From Chondrosia reniformis (taxonomy: Eukaryota; Porifera; Demospongiae; Chondrillida; Chondrillidae), in NCBI GenBank assembly GCA_947172415.1, contig OX359198.1:3007401-3071400 (forward strand): a stretch of 64,000 nucleotides of DNA. The letters run 5' to 3'. The position numbers were made by a program, and so were the translations under genes. The notes below the pieces were generated by a model. That model was not told the DNA's origin. It did not search any database and saw only the letters and a list, made by a program, of their open reading frames with translations. Below, in pieces: positions 26,772 to 38,033 of the stretch (its first letter is position 1; every line of letters begins with the position of its first letter).

Positions 26772-27222
26772 GTCAGAATCCATTCGGCGCATCCTCTCCC
26801 CGCTGAAGATCCGTACCTGCTTCAGACCACACCGGACTCTGAGACAGGCACTGGTCAATTTGAAGGACCGGGTCCCTCTCCAGCAGAAGGCAGGGGTGAT
26901 CTACAGGATCCCCTGCAACGGTTGCCCCAGAGTGTATGTAGGCCAGACTGGCAGAACACTGGCCCAACGGCTGAAGGAACACAAACGGGCTCTAGTGAGT
27001 GGACACCTGGCACAGTCGGCAGTGGCAGAGCATGCTGCACAGGAGTCGCACGACATTGACTGGGAGGGTGCCACAATGATGGATGTTCAGCAGCAATATC
27101 ACCAGAGATGCCTGCTGGAATCGTGGCACATCCGATCTGAATTGAACACAATGAATAGAGATGAAGGCAACCTCCCCCCGGTTTATGACCTCCTCGTCCG
27201 CCAGCCTCGATCCTCACACTAG
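26772..27222 (+). pseudogene. GIY-YIG endonuclease fragment, right PLE copy
   Basis: Plus-strand copy of the same nuclease (IPCNGCPRVYVGQTGR, RLKEHKRAL, SHDIDW), starting at SESIRRILSPLKIR and ending with a stop at 27222. Only two residues were seen to differ from the left copy within the domain (T for I in GRTLAQ, H for D at the end). It lacks all of the RT, so it is a dead 5'-truncated insertion. Confidence 0.87.
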
Positions 27223-27403
27223 TCAAGCCCCACCCACCCCTTGACCCATCCAGTCACACACTTTCACTATTTATTCCTTCCTTACTGCACTGTTTGTTTT
27301 ATCTTACTGCATAAAATATACCTCACGTGACCACCCACACTCCCAGCTTCTCGCCCACTATTTTCCCGCCCACAGCCATCTCACCTGCCCCTCCCCCTAC
27401 CGA

Positions 27404-27411
27404 TATATAAG
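27404..27411 (+). promoter_or_regulatory. TATA-like box, right PLE end
   Basis: TATATAAG lies 28 bp before the ribozyme-like CTGATGA, mirroring the left end; a possible pseudo-LTR promoter. Confidence 0.35.
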
Positions 27412-27438
27412 TCACCATGCCCTGTAATCTCACTACCA

Positions 27439-27475
27439 CTGATGAAGACCCGAGATTGGGTTGAAACGTTTGGTA
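27439..27475 (+). ncRNA. Hammerhead-ribozyme-like core, right PLE end
   Basis: CTGATGA at 27439-27445, stem II from ACCC and GGGT, GAAAC at 27463-27467 and GGTA at 27472-27475 give the conserved core and a GUA cleavage triplet with a minimal stem III. It is identical to the minus-strand core at 25351-25379. Stem I is not obvious. Confidence 0.5.
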
Positions 27476-27535
27476 ATCATTGACAAGCGACATCTGTCCC
27501 AATCCCTTGGCTAGTGCAGTTCCAGATTCTGAAGC

Positions 27536-30500
27536 AAAACTAGAACATACAATTACTACATACAACTATTACATTAAACCTTTACATAAAACTTGTACCT
27601 ACAACTAGTATATAAACCTAGTACTAGTACATTCAACTAGTCCATACAACTGGTACATGTAACTAGTTCACACAACCAATAAGTATAACTACTACATACA
27701 ACTAGTACATTCAACTAGTCCATAAAACTACTTCATACAACTAGTACATCCATTTAGTATCTTCAATGAGTAAATATAACTAGTAGTAGTTCATACAACT
27801 AGTACATAAAACTAACAACGAGTACATTCGATTACATGCAACTAGTACATTCAACTACTTCATACAACTAGTACATATAACTATTACTTACAACTAGTAC
27901 ACACGACTAGTATCTACAACTGGTGCATAAATCTGGAACTACAATTAGTACATAGAACTAGTACACACAACTAGTACATATTACGAATTCATACAACTGG
28001 TACATACAACTAGTACATATAGGTAGTACCTACAACTAGTTAATATTACCAGTACTGATACCTACAACTAGTGCCTAAAACTAGTACACACAACTAGTAC
28101 ATATAACTAGTATATACATATATAACATACACCTACAACTTACAACTAGTAACTAGTTGATACAACTAGTTCTTAAAACTAGTACATCCCTAGTTGATAC
28201 CACTAGTACATACAACTAGCACAAACAACTAGTACAAAACTAGTACATATAACTAGTACATACAACTAGTACATACAATTAGTACCTACGACTAGTTAAT
28301 ATTACCGGTAATAGTGCCTACAACTATTTCATAAAACTATTTCATACAATTAGTTCATACAACTAGTTCATAAATAGTGCATACAACTAGTTAATACAAC
28401 TAGCACAAACAACTACTACTTAAATAGTACATACAACTAGTCCATTCAACTAGTACATGTTACTAGTTCATACAACTAGTAAATATAACTACTACATACA
28501 ACTAGTACATTCAACTTGTACATAAAGCTAGCAACGACAACATACAACGAGTACATACAATTAGTATATACAACTATTTCATACAACTAGTACAGATAAC
28601 TATTATTTACAACTAGTACATACAACTAGTATCTACAACTAGTACATAAACCTAGAACTACCACTAGTACCTACAACTAGTACACACAACGAGTACATAT
28701 TACATACAACCAGAACAAACAAGTAGGACATACAACAAGTAAATAGTACATACAACTAGTACATATAACTAGTGCACACCAGTAGTACCTAAAACTAGTT
28801 AATAAAACCAGTAATAGTACCTACAACTAGTTTATACAACTAGTTCATACAATCTTTGCAATAGTATATCCTTCAAGCAACTAGTACATAAATAGTGCAT
28901 ACAACTAGTTAATACAACTAGCAAAAACAACTACATACAACAAAACTAGTTTATACAACTAGTACATACAACTAGTACATACAACTAGAAGAGACAATTA
29001 GTACATACAACTATTACATTAAACCTGTACATACAACTTGTACCTACAGCTAGATAATAAACCTAGTACTAGTACATACAACTAGTACATGTAACTAGTT
29101 CATACAAGTAGTAAATATAACTACTACATCAACTAGTACATTCAAGTAGTCCATAAACTATTTCAAATAATTAGTACGTACATTTAGTCTCTTCAACGAG
29201 TAAATATACCTAGTAATGGTACATACAACTAGTAATTTATATACAATCAGTTCATACAACTAGTACACACAACTGAAACCTACAACAAGTAAATACAACT
29301 AGTACATGCAAATAGTACATACAAATAGCACATACAACTAGTACATATAACTAGTATTTCAACTAGTACATACAAGTAGTACAATACTAGTATAACTTGC
29401 ATATATACCTGTACATATAACTAGTACATATAACTAGTACATACAAGTAGTACCTACAACTCTTTAATATTACCAGTAAGAGTACCTTCAACTAGTTCAT
29501 ACAACTAGTTCATACAACTAGTACATAAAAGTGCATAAAACTAGTGAAGACAACTAGCACAAACAACTAAGACATATTTGGTACATACAACTAGTACATA
29601 CAACTAGTACATACAATCAGTACAAACAACTATTACATAAACTTGTACATACAACTTGTACCTACAACTGGTAAATAAAACTAGTATATACTAGTACAAA
29701 CAACTAGTCCATACACCTAGTAAATATAACTAGTTTGCACAACTAGTAAATATAACTAGTACATACAACCAGTACATTCAGCTAGTCCATAAAATTAGTT
29801 CATACAACTAGCACGTATATTTAGGCTCTTAAACGTAAAAATGTAACTAGTCCTGGTACATACAACAAATAAATTACATAGAATCAGTTATTACAAGTAG
29901 TACATACCGCTAGTACATACAAGTAGTACATACAACTAGTAACAAGTACATACAAGTAGTCCCTAAAACTAGTACATACAACTTTTATATGCAACTAGTA
30001 CTTACAACTAGTACATATGTATAGTACCTACAAATTCTAAATATACCTGGTACCAGTACATACAACTGATACATACAACTAGTACCTATGACTAGTAAGT
30101 AAAACTAGCACTAGTACATGTAACTAGAACATACAATTGGCACATACAGCTAGTAACGAGTACATATAACTAGTAAATACATCTAGTATATAAAACTAGT
30201 ACATACAACTATTAATTACAAGTAATATATACAACTAATAACTAAACCTACTAAATAAAACTAGTAGTAGTACATACAACTAGTATTCACAATTAACACC
30301 TGTGACTAGTAAATATAACAAGTATTAGTGCATACAACAAATACATACAACAAGTACACACAACTAGTAGAGAGAACTAGTACATACAACTAGTACATTC
30401 ACCTAGTACATACAACTAGTCTATTAACTAGTACATATACATAATAAATACAACAAGTACATATAACTAGAAAATATATCTATTATATACAACTAGTAAC

Positions 30501-30560
30501 TAGTACATACAACTGGTATATAAAACTTGAACCAATAACTAGTAAATATAACTAGTACTA
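27536..30560 (-). repeat. 13-bp minisatellite array, minus orientation
   Basis: Starts with the right target duplication AAAACTAGAACAT. 28500-28960 recurs at 55110-55560, including a non-monomer marker (AATCTTTGCAATAG at 28851, AATCTTTGCGATAG at 55446). No gene seen. Confidence 0.95.
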
Positions 30561-31098
30561 GAGAAAAATAAACATTTTCTACAAAAATAGTGAAGATGTA
30601 GGGATGGCACAAAAAGCACATAAACAAGAAAGGGATGTTACACAGTGAAGCATTAGCTATCCATGAATCATTCAACACCCTTGCTTGTAGGATTCATACA
30701 TAAAGCTAATGCTTCACTGTGTAACATCACTTTCTTGTTTATCTGCTTTTTATTTTTCTCTAGTTTCTGTACTCTTTATGGAGCATAAGCTAGGAATTTA
30801 AACCAATTTAGGTTTCGCCCTCTTCGACTGAATATGACGTCATTAAAATGGCAAATTTATCGAGGCCTTGATTCTGGGGCCATGAAAACCGTCATACTCA
30901 ATAATAGCGTTATCGCTTTTGCTTCTACAAAAGAATACAGCTCGGAAAATTTGCAATAGTTTCGTTTAACAATTAGTCCAAAAGCTTATATAGTTTTTTA
31001 GTTATGGTTGACGAAGAAGAAGAAGTGTGTATATTGTATATTTAGCTATATATAGCTTGTTTTGTCGATTTTCGGCCCATTTCGGGATTTTGCTCCTA
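30561..31098. mobile_element. Foldback-tipped element, copy 1 (about 540 bp)
   Basis: The left 200 bp is a long imperfect palindrome with GAGAAAAATAAA tips at 30561 and 30749-30760; the inner arms around GTTACACAGTGAAGCATTAG and its complement are strong. The remaining 340 bp is non-coding, contains a TGACGTCA (30835-30842) and ends at GATTTTGCTCCTATA. The same unit is at 60736-61553. This copy lacks about 130 bp around the GAA tract. Class unknown; no protein visible. Confidence 0.75.
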
Positions 31099-34000
31099 TA
31101 CATACAACAAGAACATACAACTGGTACATTCAACTAGTAACTAGTACATACAACTAATATATACGATTATTGCGTAAACTGGTAAATATAACTTGATCTT
31201 GTACATCCAGCTAGGGCATAAAACTAGCACATGCAACTAGAAAGGAGAAGTTACAAATAGTACATACAATTAACACATAGAACTAGTACATAGAATGAGT
31301 ACATAAAACTAGTATGTACAACTAGTACTTACAACTAGTTCATATAACTAGTTCATACACTTCTAGTACATACAAGCAGAAACTAGTGCATACAACTAGG
31401 ACATACACATAGAAAGTAGATGTAGTACGTACAACTACTACAGAAAACTAGCATATAAAATCAGTACACACAACTAGTACATACAAATATTACATACAAC
31501 TTGTATCTAGTACATGCAACTAGGACCTACCTAGTACCTAGTATAACTAGGACTAGAACCTACAACCAGTACATACAACTAGTACATATAACTAGAACAT
31601 ACAGCTAGTATATAAAACTACTACACACAACTAGTACATATAACTAGTACCCACAATTACTACATTAAACTAGTGCATACACAGAAACCTAGGACATTTA
31701 AATAGTATAAACAACTAAAAAATAAACTAGAACCTACAACTGGTACATAAAACTAGTACATACAACTAGAAGCTACCTAGTACATGGTACAACTGGTACT
31801 AGAACCTACAACTAGTATCTACACCTAGTCATACAACTAGTATTGAGTACATACAACAAGTACAAACAACTAGCACATACAAAGAGTCCATACAGCTAGT
31901 ACATACAACTAGTACCTACTTAGTACCTAGTATAACTAGTCCTAGAACATACAACTAGTACTTACAACTAGTACATACAACTAATACATAGAAATAGTGC
32001 ATACAACTAGTACATACAACTAGTACACACAACTAGAACTTACAATAAGGACATACAACTGGTACATACAACAAGTACATACAACAATAACACACAAGTA
32101 GTACATACAAATAGTATATACAACTTGTGTCTAGTACATTCAACTAAATTCTACCTAGTACATGGTATAACTAGTACTAGAACCTATATCTTGTACATAC
32201 AACTAGTACATATAATTACTACATACACCTAGTATATACATGTAGAACACACAACTACTACATATAACTAGCACATACACATATACCTAGTACATATAAA
32301 TAGTACATACAACTAGTACATACAACTAGTACATATATACAACTAGTACATAAAACTGGAACATACAACTAGTATATAGAACTAATTCAAACTATTATTA
32401 CATACAACTAGTACCTACCTAATACTTTGTTATAACTTGTACTTGAACATACAATTAGTACACACAACCAGTTAATATAACTAGTACACACAATTACTAC
32501 ATTAAACTAGCACATATAAATACTATATACAACTACAACAAAAACTAGAACATAGAATTAGTACATATAACTAGTACATACACATATACCTAGTACATAT
32601 AAATAGTACATACAACTAGTACATACAACTAGTACATATATACAACTAGTACATAAAACTGGAACATACAACTAGTATATAGAACTAATTCAAACTATTA
32701 TTACATACAACTAGTACCTACCTAATACTTTGTTATAACTTGTACTTGAACATACAATTAGTACACACAACCAGTTAATATAACTAGTACACACAATTAC
32801 TACATTAAACTAGCACATATAAATACTATATACAACTACAACAAAAACTAGAACATAGAATTAGTACATATAACTAGTACATACACATATACATAGTACA
32901 TATAAATAGTATATACAACTAGTACATACAACTAGTATATACACAAATTACACATATCTTGTATATAAAACTACTACATACAACTTGTATAAAGTAAATA
33001 TAACTAGGATCTACCTAGGACCCTGTATAACTACTACTAGAACCTATAACTAAAGCATAGAACTAGTACATACAACTAATACATGCAACTAGTACCTACA
33101 ACTAGTAAGTATAACTAGTCCATACAACAATTAAACACAACTAAAACATACAACTAGTACATATAACTCGTACATAAACTAGTACATGCAACTAGTACAA
33201 ACATTTAGAACTTACAACTAGTACATACAACTAATTACTACAAAGAGTATATAGAGTTAGTACATACAATATTTAGACACAACGTGAACATATAACTAGT
33301 ACATGCATATATAACTAGTATATAAAAGAGTACATACACCTAGTACATACAACTAGGACATACAAGTAATATATACAACTAGTACACACAACCAGTGCAT
33401 ACAACTAGTACATACAGCTAGAACTAGTACATGCAACTATTACATAGAAAGAGTACATAAAACGCATGCATACAGCTGATATGAACAACAAGACACTAGT
33501 ACATATAGCTAGTTCATAGAACGTGAACATAAAACTACCACATAAAACTAGTAATTATGCAACTAGTACACAGTAGTACATGCAAGTAATATATAGATAC
33601 AACTAATACATACAATAGGTACATAACTAGTCCATGCAACTAGTACATACAATTTGTATATACAACTACTACATGCAACTACTATATACAACTTGTACCT
33701 ACAACTATTATATATAACTAATACTACTACATAAAACTAGTACATACACCTAGTCCATAAAATTTGTACATTCAACTAGTACACACAAGTACAAGATATA
33801 ACTAGTACACACAACTACTCCATATAACTAGTACATAAAACTAGTATAGACAACTAGTACATATAACTAGTACATCCAACTATTACACACAACTACTACA
33901 TACAACTTGTACCTACAACTGTAAATATAACTTGTACTAGAACATACAACTAGTAAATCAACTAGTACATACAATCAGTACATACAAATAGAACAAACAG

Positions 34001-35789
34001 GTAGTACATACAACTTGTACCCATCTAGTAACCACTATAACTAGTACTAGAACCTATAACTATTCAATACAGCTAGTACATACACTTATTACATCCACAT
34101 ATAACTAGTACACACAACTACTACATAAAACTAGTCCATACACAGATAACTAGTACATATAAATAGTATATACAATTAGAACATAAACTAGAACATACAA
34201 CTAGTACATTGAACTAGTACATACAACGAGTATCAAGTATATTCAACTAGTACATACAACTAGTACAAACAAGTAGTACATACAACTAGTCAATACAACT
34301 AGTACATACAATTAGTACACACAACTAGTACATATAACTAGTAAACACAACTGCAACAAAAAACTATTTCATACACAGGTAACTAGTACATATAAATAGT
34401 GTATGCAACTAGAACATAAACTAGAACATATAATCTGTACATTGAACTAATACATCCAACTAGAACCTACCTAGTACCTAGTACAACGCGTACTAGAACA
34501 TACAACTAGTACTTAAACAAGTACATATAAATAGTGCATACAACTAGTACACACAACTAGTACATACAACAAGTACAAACAACTAGTACATACAACAAGT
34601 ACATACAACTAAAACATACAACTAATACATATAACTCATACATACAAGTAGTACATAAAAATAGTATCGCGTACATACAACTAGTACATACAACTAGTAC
34701 AAACAATTAGAACATACAACCAGTACATATAGCTAGTATGTACAAATAGTGCACACAACTAGTATCGAGTACATACAACTAGTATATACAACTGGTACAA
34801 ACAATTAGAACATACAACTAGTTACTAATACAATCAACTAGTACACACAACTAGTTATGAGTACATACATGTAGTACATAAAATTCGTACAAACAACTAG
34901 TAACGAGTACATAAAAACTAGTACATACAACTAATAAGTACAACTAGTACATTCAAATAGTAGATACAACTAGTACATACAACTACTATATACAACTAGA
35001 ACATCAATCTTGTACGCACAACTAGTACATACATATAGTACCTACAAATTCTAAATATACCTGGTACCAGTACATACAACTGGTATCTACGACTAGTAAA
35101 TAAAACTAGTATTAGTACATACCACTAGAACATACAACTGGCACATACAGCTAGTAATGAGTACATATAACTAGTAAATACATCTAGTATATACAACTAG
35201 TACATACAATTATTAATTACAAGTAATACATTCAACTAATAACTAAACCTAGAAAATATAACTAATAGTAGTACATACAACTAGTATACACAACTTGTAC
35301 CTGCGACTAGTAAATATAACAAGTTTTAGTACATACAACTAGTACATACAAATAGTACATACAACAAGAACACAAAACTAGTAGATACAACTACTAATGA
35401 GTACATAAAAGTAATACACATATCTAGTGCATACAACTAGTACATACAAATAGTACATACAACTAATTCATAAAACTAGTACATAAAACTAGTACACGCA
35501 ATATATAATACATATAACTGGTACATACAACTAGTACATACAACTTTTACATAAAACTAGAACCACTAATAGTACATAAAACTTGTCCTTAAAACGAATA
35601 CATAAAACTAGTACATAAAACTAGTACATACAACTAGTATACATCTAGTATATACATCTACAGTTCATACAACTAGTACATACCACTAGTACATTCACCT
35701 AGTATATACAACTAATCCATTAACTAATAAATATACTTAATACATGCAACAAGTACATATAACTAGAAAATATATCTAATATTTACAAC
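31099..35789 (-). repeat. 13-bp minisatellite array, minus orientation
   Basis: Degenerate monomers with the 303-bp duplication at 32281-32886. 34640-35240 matches 55955-56590. No gene seen. Confidence 0.95.
32281..32886. repeat. Tandem duplication, 303-bp period, two copies
   Basis: ATATACCTAG starts at 32281 and 32584 and the next partial repeat (ATATACATAG) at 32887, each 303 bp on. The two units look almost identical, so the event is recent. The length is close to the separate 302-bp triplication at 42521. Confidence 0.9.
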
Positions 35790-35795
35790 TAGTAA
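35790..35795. repeat. Target-site duplication of third PLE (left)
   Basis: TAGTAA at 35790-35795 and again at 38034-38039. The paralogous uninterrupted satellite near 30495 reads CAACTAGTAACTAGTACATAC with a single copy, supporting a 6-bp duplication. Confidence 0.65.
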
Positions 35796-35931
35796 AAAGT
35801 ATCTTTGTAAAGCTTTATCTTTCAACTTTGGGAGCGTCTAGAGACGCAGTTTTGTTGACTCTTCTTTCTGCCATACGCTTCGACCCTGGGGGTCTTCTTC
35901 AGTGACTGATGTTGGTCTTCAAGGTGTCTTG

Positions 35932-35939
35932 ATTTATAG
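35932..35939 (-). promoter_or_regulatory. TATA-like box in PLE 3' terminal repeat
   Basis: CTATAAAT on the minus strand, with the mirrored CTATAAAT at 37862-37869 on the plus strand. It lies a short distance before the decayed ribozyme-like core, the same arrangement as in the PLE at 25250-27535. Confidence 0.3.
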
Positions 35940-36085
35940 GCATCTTTTCCCGCCATTTTTGATTACCTCATCAGTGATGTCATCGGTTACATCATTTCCG
36001 GAGGAAGGTGAGATGAACGGAGTATTCATAAAAAGAGTTTCCAACCACTTTTTATTACATTTTATTGATCTAAGTTCATTCTCAC

Positions 36086-37768
36086 CTAACATTGTTGGAT
36101 CTTCAGGGCTTCTTTAATCCTCCTTGTGTACCAGTTCTCTTCCCTCTCCACCACTTTGGCTTGGCTCCACTCAATTGGATGGCCAGTTTTTAGGGCATGA
36201 ACAGCTAAGCCATTGTTCACATCCACCATCCTGACAGCACGTTTGTGCTCCGCCATCCTGACTTTCAACGTTCTTCCTGTTTCTCCAGTGTACACTGCAG
36301 GGCAACTAGAACAGGGGATCTGGTAAATGACACCTTTAATACCCATGGTAGGCTGTGGTTGTTTGGGCCTAGAGAGGATACTCCTCAGTGATCTCTGCTT
36401 TTTTAAGATGGTTTCAATGTTCATCTTTCGCCATGTTCTGGAGATCATTTCACTGAGGCCTTGCAGGGGTATCCGTTGGCCTGGAGTACCCTTTTAGGTG
36501 CTCTTCTTCCTTATGGAGGACACTGGATCCAGTACCACAGATCTTCTCCGCTCTGTCCCTGAGGCAGAGGGCAATGCCAGCTTTCACCCTAGGATGGCGA
36601 TGAGATGAGAAGTGAAGGTATCTATCCGTGTGGGTTGGTTTTCTGTACACGGATGTACTCAAACTTCCTTTGTTCTTCTTCACTAGCATGTCAGGGAATG
36701 GGATAGAGCCCTCGGTCTCCTCCTCCATGGTGAACTGGATGTTTCCATGTCTTCCATTAAGGAAAGACAGAAAATCCTCCAGCTGACCTCTACCTTGGCT
36801 CCAGATGACAAAGGTGTCGTCTAAATAACGTAGCCAGAGCCTAGGTTTGGAGCCAGCCTTCTGGAGGGCTTCGTTTTTAAACTCTTCCATGAAGATGTTT
36901 GCCACCACTGGAGAGAGAGAGAAGAGCTCATGGCTGCCCCATCCTTCTGCTCAAAGAACTAGTTACCGTACTGGAAATATGTTGTCCTAAGACAGAGTTC
37001 TGTGAGCGTTGTGATGGTGGGAGGGTCCAGAGTGGTCCGGTCTGATAGGGTGCTGTCTTCCCTCAGCCTCCTATTAATTATCTGTAAGGAGAGATCTATA
37101 GGTACCTTCGTAAACAAGCTCTTCACATCAAAGCTGATTAACTTATCTTCATTCTCTACGTGTAATCCCCTGATTTTCTTCACAAAGTCCTCAGACTTCC
37201 TCACAAAGTGAGGAGTGTTCCCCCACAGGGGTGACAGGATATTCACCAGATATCTGGATAGGTGGTAGGTGGGGGAGTTTATAGAGAAAACAATAGGTCT
37301 CAATGGGCAACTGGCCTTGTGGATCTTTGGGAATGCATATAACTGGGGGGTGGAGCTTTGTTGGTTCTGAACCCTCTTCCTCAGATCATTGGGGAGTTTT
37401 TTCCAATGACTGGAGAACTTCAGTTACCTTCCGTTCTATTTTCAATGTTGGGTTCTTTTTTGATTGGTTGATAGCTTGTATCATCCAAAAGTTCCCTTAC
37501 TTTGCCGTCGTACTCTTCTTTTTTCAGGAGGACTGTGGCATTTCCCATGTCTGCTGGAAGAATGATGGTATCAGAGTCCACCTTGAGCTCCTTGGTGGCT
37601 GCTGTCTGACGTTTGGTCAGATTAGGGCTTGGGACCCCAGCTTTTGACAGGCATCGTTGGACTTCACTCCTGAGTTGTTCTCCCTGGTGACCAGGTAAGT
37701 AACGAGCTAAGGATTCTGTCCCCGCAATGATGTCAACCTGTGGAATGTGACGAGGAGTTGGTATAATT
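36086..37768 (-). pseudogene. RT-endonuclease pseudogene of the third PLE
   Basis: Minus-strand PLE polyprotein in N-to-C order. The N-terminal part (to 37420) has IAGTESLARYLPG and IILPADMGNATVLLKKEEYD. RT: YAFPKIHKASCPLRPIVFSI, motif A SFDVKSLFTKVP, a motif B remnant GAAMSSS then SPVVANIFMEEF, motif C LRYLDDTFVIW (around 36801-36838). GIY-YIG: VIYQIPCSSCPAVYTGETGR, MAEHKRA and LAVHALKTGHPIEW. The frame is broken by shifts near 37425 and 37370, a TAG near 36958, a shift in the CT run near 36915, and a shift and stop between RT and nuclease near 36430-36480. The gene is dead. The domain order is canonical, and the motif style suggests the Penelope/Poseidon group. Confidence 0.87.
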
Positions 37769-38033
37769 TTTAGGAATACTCCCTTCATCTCTCCTTCCTC
37801 TGGAAATGATGTAACCGATGACATCACTGCTGAGGTAATCGAAAATGGCAGGAAAAAATGCCTATAAATGAAGACACCTTGAAGACCAACATCAGTCACA
37901 GAAGAAGACCCCCGGGTCGAAATGTTTGGCAGAAAGAAGAGTTGAAAAATGGCGTCTCTAGATGCTCCCAATGTCGAAAGATGAACCTTTACAAAGATAA
38001 GTTCGACGCAGTTTGAAGAAATCCTTATTCCAT

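Larger units (their letters stand above)
25250..27535. mobile_element. Canonical Penelope-like element, two truncated copies head to head
   Basis: The left copy (25250-26771) reads on the minus strand, the right copy (26772-27535) on the plus strand, and their 5' truncated ends abut at GTCAGAATCC near 26772. Arms are nearly identical from the junction to the 3' ends; the left copy has about 36 bp more at its 3' end (25250-25285). RT precedes the GIY-YIG domain, so this is a canonical PLE, probably of the Penelope/Poseidon group (inference from motif style). Inverted paired insertions of this kind are a known PLE habit. Confidence 0.88.
35796..38033 (-). mobile_element. Canonical Penelope-like element with inverted terminal copies
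   Basis: The main copy reads on the minus strand. Its 3' non-coding end (35796-36085) is repeated in inverted orientation at 37769-38020 (both begin TATCTTTGTAAAG reading inward from each end), so a 3'-end-only second copy sits head to head against the main one, like the pair at 25250-27535. About 33 bp of unmatched sequence lies between the right repeat and the target duplication. Both ends hold a TATA-like box and a decayed ribozyme-like core (AGAAGACCCCCGGGTCGAAA). Confidence 0.85.

Noticed and set aside
26239-26858. N-terminal 29 residues of the minus-strand RT frame (MTSACLRVRCG...)
   Set aside because: Lies beyond the head-to-head junction and is antisense of the right copy's endonuclease, not part of the RT.
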